Shown here: positions 1 through 6,909 of the stretch, piece after piece | Numbering within the stretch: position 1 is the first letter of the stretch | Layout: each line of letters begins with the position of its first letter | Assembly (NCBI GenBank): GCA_017482495.1 | Contig: JAFUMU010000054.1 | Span: 1 to 32,404 of the forward strand | Length of the DNA: 32,404 bases | Reading direction: 5' to 3' | Source of the DNA: Clostridia bacterium | GTDB lineage: Bacteria > Bacillota > Clostridia > Oscillospirales > CAG-272 | Notes under the pieces: model-generated | Databases searched by the model: none | Told to the model about the DNA's origin: nothing | Seen by the model: the letters and a program-made list of their open reading frames with translations, nothing else | Made by a program: the position numbers and the translations under genes

Positions 1-175
1 GGCTCGACGAAGCGGCGGGATGAGGGCATCCCGCCCTACAGAGACAGAGGGGACATTCACCGTAGGGAGCGGGCATGTTCACCGAAGCCGATTGATGCGG
101 GCGATCGATGATCACCCCTACAGGCGAAACGGGCGTCTCCACCTGTAGGGGAGAGCATTGCTCTCCCGCTTGAAA
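1..175. repeat. GC-rich hairpin repeat patch
   Basis: No gene is seen here. Three inverted repeats are visible. GGCGGGATG (14-22) pairs with CATCCCGCC (27-35). CCCCTACAGG (115-124) pairs with CCTGTAGGGG (142-151). GGGAGAGCA (149-157) pairs with TGCTCTCCC (159-167). The short CTACAG/TGTAGGGG motifs around a perfect stem resemble dispersed intergenic repeats common in Clostridia. No second copy of this type is visible in the window, so family membership rests on general resemblance. Confidence 0.5.
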
Positions 176-230
176 ATCTTTAAGCTTTACGAACCCACTG
201 TAGCTATAGACAAATTAAGCATTCTCGAAA

Positions 231-427
231 GCGACGAATGTCGCGTGGGAAAGGGAAAGAAGATCAAGAAAGGAAGCTTGTTTCCTTTCTTGATCTCCTT
301 TTTCTTTCCCTATGCCCAAATCCCATTTGGGCGGGAATGCGCGAAAATCAGCGCACCTTGTTTAATCCCCTTATTTTAGGTTCTCTGGGGGAGCACGAGG
401 GGGACTCTCTGCGAAAGAGAGCCCCCC
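231..427. repeat. Multi-hairpin repeat family, copy A (5' part absent)
   Basis: The order of stems is: GCGAC/GTCGC (231-235/240-244); a long A/G-over-C/T hairpin spanning 253-310 with a 5-nt loop at its tip; GCCCAAAT/ATTTGGGC (314-321/325-332); a linker; and GGGGG-A-CTCTCT paired with AGAGAG-C-CCCCC (399-427). The same order recurs at 18076-18404 (partly inverted) and 18971-19305. Sequences inside the stems differ between copies while pairing is kept. A further CTCTCT/AGAGAG mini-hairpin lies at about 450-467. The block sits 3' of the leftward lipoprotein gene and could also end its transcript. Nothing coding is credible in 176-488. Confidence 0.7.
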
Positions 428-488
428 TCGTAATCAATTCGTATCAACCTCTCTGCGAAAGAGAGATACCCCCTAAAAAACATCTCAC

Positions 489-1133
489 TTATTTTTCCCA
501 AAGGAGGTTACCCTTGCTGTCGTAGCATTTGGTAGCAGAAATAACGCCGTCCTTATATGCATACTCGTAGCTGAGGGAAAGCGAACCGAATTCGTAGCAA
601 TCAACACGAACCAGCTTACCGAAATTATCATATGTATTTTCCTTATGAGAAATAACATTACCGTCATCGTCCACGGTCTCTTCCCTGATCATATTTCCGT
701 CATCATCGTAGGAATAAAGCACCTTGCCTGTTTTTTCTCCGTCCTCGAAATATGTTATGGAAGCGATCCTTCCGTTATCCATTTCCGCAACTTCCTTGCA
801 GGCAACACCGTCGTCGGTAAATTCTGTTATCACTTTGGTATTGACGCCGCCCTCATATTCATAGGTAGTAGTCTTAACGGTCTTACCGTCCTTAACTGTC
901 TGAACTGTTTTGATATTGCCGTCTTCCTCATACTGATAATTATCACGGCTGACCTCAACGCCGTTTTCATACACTACCGCCGCAGTCTTTTTTGAGGGAT
1001 CTTCCTCGCTGTATTCGTATGTCACTCCGTTTTCAGGTACTGTAGTATCCTCAGCCTTATTGCTGTCCGAGCTGCAGGAGCAGCAGAGAACTGCCGTCAT
1101 CACTGCAAGTGCAAAAATGATGATCCTTTTCAT
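489..1133 (-). CDS. YD-repeat-like lipoprotein
   Basis: A 214-residue exported protein of unknown function. Residues 1-20 form a lipoprotein-type signal: KR, a hydrophobic stretch, then a Cys cluster CCSC, although the exact lipobox Cys is ambiguous. After a short acidic linker the rest is built of repeating strands of the type YEYEGG, YSYDDDGN, NTYDNFGK and DSKGNLLWEK, which resemble YD/RHS-like or MORN-variant (YwqK-like) repeats. Such repeats usually form extracellular beta-sheet surfaces; no enzymatic motif is seen. Its ATG overlaps the TGA of the upstream gene by four bases, so the two are probably translationally coupled and made from one transcript. The multi-hairpin repeat lies just downstream. 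Family assignment is by motif only. Confidence 0.75.
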   Translation of the reverse strand: MKRIIIFALAVMTAVLCCSCSSDSNKAEDTTVPENGVTYEYSEEDPSKKTAAVVYENGVEVSRDNYQYEEDGNIKTVQTVKDGKTVKTTTYEYEGGVNTKVITEFTDDGVACKEVAEMDNGRIASITYFEDGEKTGKVLYSYDDDGNMIREETVDDDGNVISHKENTYDNFGKLVRVDCYEFGSLSLSYEYAYKDGVISATKCYDSKGNLLWEK

Positions 1134-1780
1134 TCGCTTACCTCCTCACTTCCTGTGAGATTTCCGCTTTCGTCATATGTATAGACAGTGTGACCGGTCT
1201 GGGCAGAGTCCTCATATGTGAATTTCTCTATAAGAAGTCCGTCTTCGCTGTATCTTTCCTTTGTTACAAGCTCTTTGTCGGTTTTATTATCAGTTATTGT
1301 TTTCTGCCATACTGTGGTATCATCATCATAGTAATTGAATTCCACCTTAAGAAACACTTCATTATTGAGAGAATGCTCCTCTAAGACAACATTTCCCTTA
1401 TAGTTGACAGTGATCTTGATGCATTCAACCAGCTTATCGTCTGCATCATAGTACATTTCATAAACCGCACTGTGCTCTTCGTCATACACGTAATCAATGC
1501 TTCCGTTATAGACATTATCCTTATAGTACACCACCTTTTTAGGTGTTCCGTCAGAGTTGGTCTCTGTCTCAACATCTGCGTGAGATTCCGTAGCAGGAGC
1601 TACCGTAGTGTCGGCAACAGTAGTGTCCTGCGCTTTTTTGAAAAGCGAGGAGATATCCATTGCATCAAGCACAAGATACACCGCACAAAGAAGCGCTAAC
1701 GCCAGCAGCACCACGGCAATTATTATCATCACATTGGCAGAGCCGGCTGAATTTTTATTTTTATTATCAACATTTTTCAT
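1130..1780 (-). CDS. Membrane-anchored YD-repeat-like protein
   Basis: A 216-residue partner of the downstream lipoprotein. The ATG at 1780 is preferred over an in-frame TTG at 1825, because AAGGGA lies about 11 bases upstream and the TTG overlaps the -10 region. A short polar N-terminus is followed by one hydrophobic segment at about residues 18-40, giving an N-in, C-out anchor. A Thr/Ala-rich linker follows (DTTVADTTVAP), then repeats such as NSDGTPKKVVYY, YDADDKLVE and YDESGNLTG. The same DTTV linker motif occurs in the downstream lipoprotein, so the two genes are probably related by duplication, with different anchoring. It is transcribed from a consensus promoter at 1814-1842. Function is unknown; a surface role is inferred. 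Confidence 0.72.
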   Translation of the reverse strand: MKNVDNKNKNSAGSANVMIIIAVVLLALALLCAVYLVLDAMDISSLFKKAQDTTVADTTVAPATESHADVETETNSDGTPKKVVYYKDNVYNGSIDYVYDEEHSAVYEMYYDADDKLVECIKITVNYKGNVVLEEHSLNNEVFLKVEFNYYDDDTTVWQKTITDNKTDKELVTKERYSEDGLLIEKFTYEDSAQTGHTVYTYDESGNLTGSEEVSE

Positions 1781-1813
1781 AGTGAGAGTTTTCCCTTCAG
1801 CAATATTACATAG

Positions 1814-1842
1814 ATTATACGACAAAACTGTTCAATTGTCAA
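1814..1842 (-). promoter_or_regulatory. Sigma-A promoter for the YD-repeat gene pair
   Basis: On the minus strand TTGACA (1842-1837), a 17-base spacer and TATAAT (1819-1814) match consensus exactly. It drives the gene starting at 1780. Confidence 0.88.
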
Positions 1843-1855
1843 CCGAGTTCCCTTC

Positions 1856-1884
1856 TTGACAAGAAATATGACAGGGGATATAAT
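1856..1884 (+). promoter_or_regulatory. Sigma-A promoter for the HD gene
   Basis: TTGACA (1856-1861), a 17-base spacer and TATAAT (1879-1884) match consensus exactly. The -35 boxes of this promoter and the leftward one are only 13 bases apart, so they are back to back and could be co-regulated. Confidence 0.88.
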
Positions 1885-1920
1885 TGAGCTGTAACCACAT
1901 TTTCTCAGGAGCAAACGATC

Positions 1921-2580
1921 ATGGTAACATTTAATGATATAAAACGCAATGAAGAAGTAAAGATATATATAAAAAAAGCAGATGAATCCCTGAGCGCGTT
2001 GGGATACACAGAGCACAATCTTGCTCATGTTACCAAGGTTGCGACTATGGCGGGCGACATCCTCGCCGAGCTTGGCGCATCTCCAAGAGATATTGAGCTT
2101 GCAAGAATAGCAGGCTATATGCACGACATCGGCAATCTTATCAACCGAGCTGACCACTCCCAAAGCGGAGCTGTTCTTGCATTCAGGATCCTCAGCAATA
2201 TGGGGATGGATCCCGCCGAGGTAGCAACGGTCATCTGCGCCATCGGCAACCACGACGAGGGTACGGGAGTGCCTGTTGACGATATTTCAGCAGCTCTCAT
2301 CCTCGCAGACAAAAGCGATGTACGCCGTACAAGAGTGAGAAATATCGAGCCCGCATCCTTTGACATTCACGACAGGGTAAACTATTCAGTTACCTTAAGC
2401 CGTCTTATTATCGACAATGAATGCGCTGAGGCAACTCTTGAGCTTGAAATAGATACAAAATACAGCAGCGTTATGGACTATTTTGAAATATTCCTTGAAA
2501 GAATGATGCTTTGTAAGCGCGCGGCTGACAAGTTGGGACTTCGCTTCCGACTTGTTATAAACGGACAGTCACTTATATAA
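1921..2580 (+). CDS. HD-domain phosphohydrolase
   Basis: A 219-residue cytoplasmic protein of the HD superfamily, metal-dependent phosphohydrolases of nucleotides or phosphoesters. Visible metal ligands are H36 (EHNLAH), the H68-D69 doublet (YMHDIGN), H79, H111-D112 (GNHDEG) and D130 (LADKSD). The order H...HD...H...H...D follows the HD/HDIG pattern. The C-terminal third (DYFEIFLERM) carries no recognisable extra domain, so the substrate cannot be named. AGGAG lies nine bases before the ATG, behind a perfect promoter. It is followed 16 bases later by the C_GCAxxG_C_C gene, so the two form an operon ending at the hairpin at 3072. It is not the NadD-associated YqeK, as far as neighbours tell. 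Confidence 0.82.
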   Translation: MVTFNDIKRNEEVKIYIKKADESLSALGYTEHNLAHVTKVATMAGDILAELGASPRDIELARIAGYMHDIGNLINRADHSQSGAVLAFRILSNMGMDPAEVATVICAIGNHDEGTGVPVDDISAALILADKSDVRRTRVRNIEPASFDIHDRVNYSVTLSRLIIDNECAEATLELEIDTKYSSVMDYFEIFLERMMLCKRAADKLGLRFRLVINGQSLI

Positions 2581-2596
2581 AGAAAGCAGGAGCAAT

Positions 2597-3052
2597 ATGA
2601 GCTACGAAGAAAAAGCAAGAGCATATTTTAAAAACGGATACAACTGTGCGCAAGCAGTTTTTATGGCATTCTCGGATGTTACAGGCATGGACACAGACAC
2701 TGCCGCAAAGCTTTCCTCATCATTTGGCGGAGGCATGGGCAGACTCAGAGAGGTGTGCGGTGCAGTTTCAGGATGCTTTATGGTGCTCGGCGCCGTTATG
2801 GGATACAGCGATCCCAAGGACACCGACGCAAAGAAAAAGCACTATGAGATAATACAGGAAGCGGCACAGCTCTTCAGGGAAGAAAACGGCTCCATCATCT
2901 GCCGAGAGCTTCTGGGGCTGGGTCAAGGCCCCTCAGAGCCTACACCTGAAGCTCGCACAGCAGAATACTACAAGCGCAGACCTTGCGAAGAATATGTTGC
3001 AATTTCGGCGAGAATAACAGAAAAACTAATAAATAAATATAAAATAAGGTAG
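2597..3052 (+). CDS. C_GCAxxG_C_C family redox-type protein
   Basis: A 151-residue protein of the family named for its C-GCAxxG-C-C signature. Visible elements are YNCAQAV (residues 15-21), FGGGMGR, VCGAVSGC at about 53-60, ICRELLG and a late RPCEEYV Cys. Length and motif order are typical. The family is described as putative redox-active or metal-binding, often in anaerobes and sometimes beside flavin or selenium genes. No reaction is established here, and no redox partner is adjacent. An AGGAG ribosome site lies four bases before the ATG. It shares the promoter of the HD gene and is followed by a strong terminator. Confidence 0.85.
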   Translation: MSYEEKARAYFKNGYNCAQAVFMAFSDVTGMDTDTAAKLSSSFGGGMGRLREVCGAVSGCFMVLGAVMGYSDPKDTDAKKKHYEIIQEAAQLFREENGSIICRELLGLGQGPSEPTPEARTAEYYKRRPCEEYVAISARITEKLINKYKIR

Positions 3053-3071
3053 TTTTTGTTTAAAATGCAGT

Positions 3072-3117
3072 AAAAGTCAACCGTACTTTCGTCTTTTGTA
3101 TGGTTGACTTTTGTTTT
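3072..3117 (+). terminator. Intrinsic terminator after the HD/C_GCAxxG operon
   Basis: A 15-bp stem pairs 3072-3086 with 3098-3112 (one G-U pair), with the motif AAAAGTCAACC repeated as its complement, and runs into TTTTGTTTT. The 3' arm contains the -35 box of the next promoter. Confidence 0.85.
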
Positions 3118-3132
3118 CGATTGTGATATCAT
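3104..3132 (+). promoter_or_regulatory. Promoter of the amino-acid ABC operon
   Basis: TTGACT (3104-3109), a 17-base spacer and TATCAT (3127-3132). The -35 lies inside the preceding terminator stem. The leader is about 40 nt and ends in AAGGAG (3165-3170). Confidence 0.75.
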
Positions 3133-3176
3133 ATTAACACACTAAAGCGATAAATTTTCATGAAAAGGAGAAAATT

Positions 3177-3974
3177 ATGAAAAAGATTCTTGCTATTATG
3201 CTTGCGCTCACATTCATTTTTGCACTTAGCGCTTGCGGAGAGATCGAAGGCTCCGATAAGGAGTACATCACAGAAAAGGGAGAGCTGGTCGTAGGTATTA
3301 CATATTTCGCACCTATGAACTATCTCGATGACGACAATAAGCTCACAGGCTTTGAGACCGACTTTGCAACAGCAGTTTGCGAAGAGCTGGGTCTTAAGGT
3401 CAAATTCCAGGAGATCTCCTGGGACGCTAAGGAAACAGAGCTTAGCTCCAAGAACATCGACTGCATCTGGAACGGTATGACCATCACAGAAGAGAGAGAA
3501 GCAAACATGTCCATTTCTCAGCCCTACATGCAGAACAAGCAGGTTCTTGTTATGAAGAAGGACGCAGCCGAGAAGATCAAGAGCTCCGATGACCTTAAGG
3601 ATATGACTATCGTTGCAGAGAAGGAATCTGCAGGCGAAAAGGTGGTAAACTCTGACGGTTACTTCACAGGCGTTAGCTATGTAGCAGTTGACACACAGGC
3701 AAAGGCTCTTACAGAGGTCAAGTCCGGAACTGCAGACGGCGCAGTAGTTGACTATGTTGCCTCCATCGGTATGATCGGCGAAGGCACAGACTATGAAGAG
3801 CTCGTTGTTGTTGGAGGCGCATCCTTCAGCCCCGAAGAATACGGTATTGCATTCCGTAAGGGCAGCGACATGACAGCGGAAGTAAACAAGGCGATCAACA
3901 AGCTTATCGCAAGCGGCAAGCTTGAGGAGATCGCAGCTAAGTATAAGCTGGAAGAACAGATCATCAAGGGCTAA
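3177..3974 (+). CDS. Polar amino-acid ABC transporter, substrate-binding lipoprotein
   Basis: A 265-residue periplasmic-binding-protein-3 type (HisJ/GlnH-like) solute receptor anchored to the outer face of the membrane. The lipoprotein signal MKKILAIMLA... ends in the lipobox LSAC with Cys at residue 20. The mature part shows family landmarks: LVVGITYFAPMNY, LTGFETDFA, the CIWNGMTITEER segment, YMQNKQVLV and a late YGIAFRKG. It delivers a polar or charged amino acid, perhaps cystine, glutamine or a basic residue; the substrate cannot be read from sequence. AAGGAG lies six bases before the ATG. It is the first gene of a three-gene importer operon with the permease and ATPase. Confidence 0.92.
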   Translation: MKKILAIMLALTFIFALSACGEIEGSDKEYITEKGELVVGITYFAPMNYLDDDNKLTGFETDFATAVCEELGLKVKFQEISWDAKETELSSKNIDCIWNGMTITEEREANMSISQPYMQNKQVLVMKKDAAEKIKSSDDLKDMTIVAEKESAGEKVVNSDGYFTGVSYVAVDTQAKALTEVKSGTADGAVVDYVASIGMIGEGTDYEELVVVGGASFSPEEYGIAFRKGSDMTAEVNKAINKLIASGKLEEIAAKYKLEEQIIKG

Positions 3975-4000
3975 GCATAACATCCCATTAATTTGACAAA

Positions 4001-4642
4001 ATGACCTTCGGAAAAATTACCACAGACCTTTTGGCGGGCCTTGGCCAGAATATTGAGCTTTTTCTGCTCACACTGGCCTTTGCCCTCCCATTGGGCCTAC
4101 TAATCACATTCGGCTCTATGTCGAAATTCAAACCGCTTAAATATCTGACAAAAACATTCGTCTGGATAATCCGCGGAACACCGCTGATGCTCCAGCTTTT
4201 TGTTGTGTTCTATATCCCCGGTCTCGTGTTCGGATATCCTATGAAAAGCAGAATGTTTGCCGCAGCAATAGCATTTATTATCAACTACGCGTGCTATTTC
4301 TCGGAAATATACCGTGGCGGCATTGAAAGCATCCCAAACGGACAGTACGAAGCAGGTCAGGTCCTTGGTATGACAAAATCCCAGACCTTCTTCCGTGTAG
4401 TTCTTATGCAGGTGGTCAAGCGCATCATACCGCCCATGGGCAACGAGCTTCTCACCCTTGTTAAGGACACAAGCCTTGCACGAGTTATTGCAATAGGCGA
4501 GGTTATTATGGCGGCTGAACGCTATACGGCACGTGGACTTATATGGCCTCTGTTCTATACAGGTGTTTATTTCCTTGCACTGTGCGGTATCCTCACCCTT
4601 CTGTTTGGCTGGATAGAGAAGAAATTCTCATACTACAGATAA
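4001..4642 (+). CDS. Polar amino-acid ABC transporter permease
   Basis: A 213-residue inner-membrane permease of the HisM/GlnP type. It begins with a hydrophobic helix at about residues 14-37, has the conserved WIIRGTPLMLQLF motif typical of this family at about 56-68, and carries the ATPase-docking EAA loop YEAGQVLGMTKSQTF followed by LVKDTSLARVIAIGE. About five membrane segments are predicted. One gene presumably forms a homodimeric channel. No clear Shine-Dalgarno is visible before the ATG, and the gap to the receptor gene is 26 bases, so translation may depend on local unfolding or coupling. The ATPase follows after 12 bases. Confidence 0.92.
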   Translation: MTFGKITTDLLAGLGQNIELFLLTLAFALPLGLLITFGSMSKFKPLKYLTKTFVWIIRGTPLMLQLFVVFYIPGLVFGYPMKSRMFAAAIAFIINYACYFSEIYRGGIESIPNGQYEAGQVLGMTKSQTFFRVVLMQVVKRIIPPMGNELLTLVKDTSLARVIAIGEVIMAAERYTARGLIWPLFYTGVYFLALCGILTLLFGWIEKKFSYYR

Positions 4643-4654
4643 GGAGGACGCATT

Positions 4655-5434
4655 ATGGCAATTCTTGAAGTTAAAGACCTTCACAAGCAATTCGAAGGCT
4701 TCCAGGTTCTCAAGGGTATCAACTTTGAACTGGAAAAAGGACAGGTCATGTCCATAATCGGCTCCTCAGGAAGCGGTAAAACTACCCTTCTCCGTTGCAT
4801 CACTCAGCTTGAGACGGCAGATCAGGGAATGATCATGGTGGACGGCAGTATCACCTTCGACAGTGCTTCCAAAAAAAAGCTGTCTTCAGAGGAAAAAAGG
4901 AAAAATCAGCTTAAAACAGGTCTTGTTTTCCAGTCCTTCAACCTTTTTCCCCAGTATAACGTGCTCGAAAACGTTACTCTCGCCATGAAGCTGGCGGCTG
5001 AACGCAGACCTGATTTCAAGGAAAACAAAAAGGAGATCTATGAAGAGATCGACGACAAGGCTAAGGTCCTTATAGCAAAGATGGGGCTTTCCGAAAAGCT
5101 TAAAAACTATCCCTGCGAGCTTTCCGGCGGTCAGCAGCAGCGAGTTTCCATCGTACGCGCTATGGCTCTTGAACCTTCTATACTCTTCTTCGACGAGCCT
5201 ACCTCCGCCCTTGACCCCGAGCTTACAGGCGAGGTGCTGAAGGTCATCCGCGAGCTGGCTGAGGAAAAAATGACTATGGTCATCGTTACTCACGAAATGG
5301 ACTTCGCCCGCGAGGTCTCCGACAAGATCATCTTTATGGATCAGGGTATTATCGCTGAAAGCGGTTCGGCTGATGACCTTATTAACAATCCTAAAACAGA
5401 CAGACTTAAAGCCTTCCTCAGCAAGGTTAAATAG
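4655..5434 (+). CDS. Polar amino-acid ABC transporter ATPase
   Basis: A 259-residue cytoplasmic nucleotide-binding subunit (GlnQ/HisP class). Walker [10 protein letters not shown] is at residues 36-44, the Q-loop is at VFQSFNLFP, the signature is [15 protein letters not shown], Walker B is [13 protein letters not shown] and the switch His is in VTHEMDFA. A lysine-rich insertion between Q-loop and signature (residues about 115-140) makes it slightly longer than typical 240-250 residue members. It energises the permease encoded immediately upstream. GGAGG precedes the ATG, and a strong terminator follows seven bases after the stop. Confidence 0.95.
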   Translation: MAILEVKDLHKQFEGFQVLKGINFELEKGQVMSIIGSSGSGKTTLLRCITQLETADQGMIMVDGSITFDSASKKKLSSEEKRKNQLKTGLVFQSFNLFPQYNVLENVTLAMKLAAERRPDFKENKKEIYEEIDDKAKVLIAKMGLSEKLKNYPCELSGGQQQRVSIVRAMALEPSILFFDEPTSALDPELTGEVLKVIRELAEEKMTMVIVTHEMDFAREVSDKIIFMDQGIIAESGSADDLINNPKTDRLKAFLSKVK

Positions 5435-5440
5435 GTCCCA

Positions 5441-5472
5441 AGGGCACTTGCGTCAGCAGGTGCCTTTTTTTT
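5441..5472 (+). terminator. Intrinsic terminator of the ABC operon
   Basis: AGGGCACTTGC (5441-5451) pairs with GCAGGTGCCTT (5456-5466) over a GTCA loop, with two G-U pairs, and runs into a T-tract to 5472. Confidence 0.9.
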
Positions 5473-5493
5473 AGCAAAGAGGTGGGAGTTTTA

Positions 5494-5553
5494 AAAAAGG
5501 TTTCTATTTTCGGGGAGATTTTGAGGAAATCCTCTGCTCCACCAAACCTTTTT
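5494..5553. repeat. Diverged copy of the AAGGTTT/GGGGATTT repeat module
   Basis: AAAAAGGTTT (5494-5503) and AAACCTTTTT (5544-5553) are perfect inverted arms around a GATTTTGAGGAAATC core. The core resembles the GGGGATTTTAAGGAAATCCCC modules at 18076, 18971, 21019 and 21310. It lies in the 414-base gap between convergent operons. The rest of the gap (5554-5848) has no credible gene, apart from the leftward terminator. Confidence 0.55.
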
Positions 5554-5649
5554 ATACCGTAGCCTTGGGTTCATTTACAGGTATTACTGAAAAAAGTCAG
5601 AAAGACGGTGGGGCTTCATAAAGAAGCAGTCTCCGTTTTTCTATATAAA

Positions 5650-5684
5650 GAAAAAATGACACTTTCAACTGATGAAAGTGTCAT
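5650..5684 (-). terminator. Intrinsic terminator of the leftward rnj-dus operon
   Basis: A perfect 11-bp stem ATGACACTTTC/GAAAGTGTCAT (5656-5666/5674-5684) with a 7-nt loop. On the minus strand it is followed by a run of six T at 5655-5650. It lies about 165 bases past the stop of the DusB-like gene. Confidence 0.82.
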
Positions 5685-5848
5685 AGTGGATTACATACCT
5701 TGAAAAAATAAATACTTGCCGAAAATTAAGAATATCATTATCGGCAGATAAATCGATACTGCAAACTAAAAGCTTGCAGTGATATTTGATCTGCAGTCAA
5801 GTTATATGAAAGCCTTGCGGAGCAAGCCTCAAAACCGTTTCCTTTGCA

Positions 5849-6823
5849 TTATATTTTAAGTATATCCATGACCTCAGCGAGAGTCTCGGCAGAATTGAGT
5901 GCAGCGCGCATCTCAGCGGCACCTCTGAGTCCTTTTATAAAATGAGCTGCTCTGCCACGGGATTCGCGAACTCCTGCAAATTCGCCCTTTTCACGGCATA
6001 TCTCTGCTATAAGCTCTGCCGCGGTGCGAAGTCGCTCCTCATGTGAGGGAGGCTCGTATCCAACGCCGCCCGATGCTATCTCGGCAAAAAGCCAAGGGTC
6101 GCCAAGAGCAGCTCTGCCCACCATAACTCCGTTACAGCCCGTATAGCTGACCATATGCCTTGCGCTCTCAAAATCCCGCACGTCACCGTTTCCGATAACG
6201 TAAACGCTGTCGGGAAGTGCATCTCTGACTGCGGCTATAATGTCAAGGTCGACTCCGGGAGCATACATCTGCTCTCTGGTCCTGCCGTGAACACAAACTG
6301 CGGCTGCACCTGCATCGGCGCAGATCCTTGCCACCTCAACCGCATTTTTTGACTGTGCTGTAAATCCCGCTCTTATCTTAACCGTTACGGGAAGTCCGCA
6401 CTTTTTCGCCCCCTCCACAAGCCTTCCGCAAAGCTCGGGAGTTTTCATAAGTGCACTTCCGTCGCCTGAGGACACTATCTTTTTTACGGGGCATCCCATA
6501 TTAATATCTATGGCAACGGGAGGACGTGCAAAATCGCATCCCTCAAAGCTTCCCTCTGCCACCATGCAAGCCGCCTCCGCCATAACATCGGGCTCGTGTC
6601 CGAAAAGCTGGATGGAAACAGGCGCCTCTCCCTCATATATCTTAGCAAGGGCGGCTGTTTTTTTATCCCTGTACACCATAGCCTTGGCGCTTATCATCTC
6701 GGACACGGACATATCACAGCCAAGACGTGAGCACAGTCGGCGGAAGGGCGCATCGGTGAACCCTGCCATAGGCGCAAGGAAGGCGGGGAATATTTTATTA
6801 TTTGTAAAAATATTATCAAGCAT
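5849..6823 (-). CDS. dusB: tRNA-dihydrouridine synthase, DusB-like
   Basis: A 324-residue flavoenzyme that reduces uridine to dihydrouridine in the tRNA D-loop with FMN and NADPH. Landmarks are LAPMAGFTDAPFRRL near residue 16, SEMISAKAM, VSIQLFGHEP, the catalytic Cys in INMGCPVKKI (C111), VKIRAGF, VCVHGRTREQMY, VIGNGDV and GVMVGRAALGDPWLF. Length fits the bacterial family. AGGA lies just before the ATG. It is the last gene of the operon headed by RNase J and is separated from lepA by 86 bases that hold a hairpin repeat module. The DusB subgroup is chosen by overall motif pattern; DusA or DusC cannot be fully excluded. Confidence 0.92.
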   Translation of the reverse strand: MLDNIFTNNKIFPAFLAPMAGFTDAPFRRLCSRLGCDMSVSEMISAKAMVYRDKKTAALAKIYEGEAPVSIQLFGHEPDVMAEAACMVAEGSFEGCDFARPPVAIDINMGCPVKKIVSSGDGSALMKTPELCGRLVEGAKKCGLPVTVKIRAGFTAQSKNAVEVARICADAGAAAVCVHGRTREQMYAPGVDLDIIAAVRDALPDSVYVIGNGDVRDFESARHMVSYTGCNGVMVGRAALGDPWLFAEIASGGVGYEPPSHEERLRTAAELIAEICREKGEFAGVRESRGRAAHFIKGLRGAAEMRAALNSAETLAEVMDILKI

Positions 6824-6834
6824 AAAGTGTCCTG

Positions 6835-6888
6835 TTCAAAGTTCTCTGAAGGGATATGGGGGAGCTCGCAGCATATGAGGGCTCCCCC
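6835..6888. repeat. 3' module of the multi-hairpin repeat, solo copy
   Basis: The stretch TTCAAAGTTCTCTGAAGGG (6835-6853) followed by GGGGGAGC/GCTCCCCC (6858-6865/6881-6888) matches the last third of the repeat copies at 18350-18404 and 19246-19305. Here it stands alone in the 86-base gap between lepA and dusB. Confidence 0.7.
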
Positions 6889-6909
6889 ACATAATCATTT
6901 GTCAATAGG

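Noticed and set aside
253-310. Simple intrinsic terminator
   Set aside because: The long hairpin could stop transcription, but its recurrence with flanking stems in the same order elsewhere shows it is part of a repeat element.
158-525. Short frames across the hairpin repeat at the left end
   Set aside because: Their translations are read-outs of palindromic repeat DNA and recur only because the repeat recurs.
1780-1825. TTG start for the upstream YD-repeat gene
   Set aside because: It would begin inside the promoter region, whereas ATG 1780 has a plausible ribosome site directly before the membrane segment.
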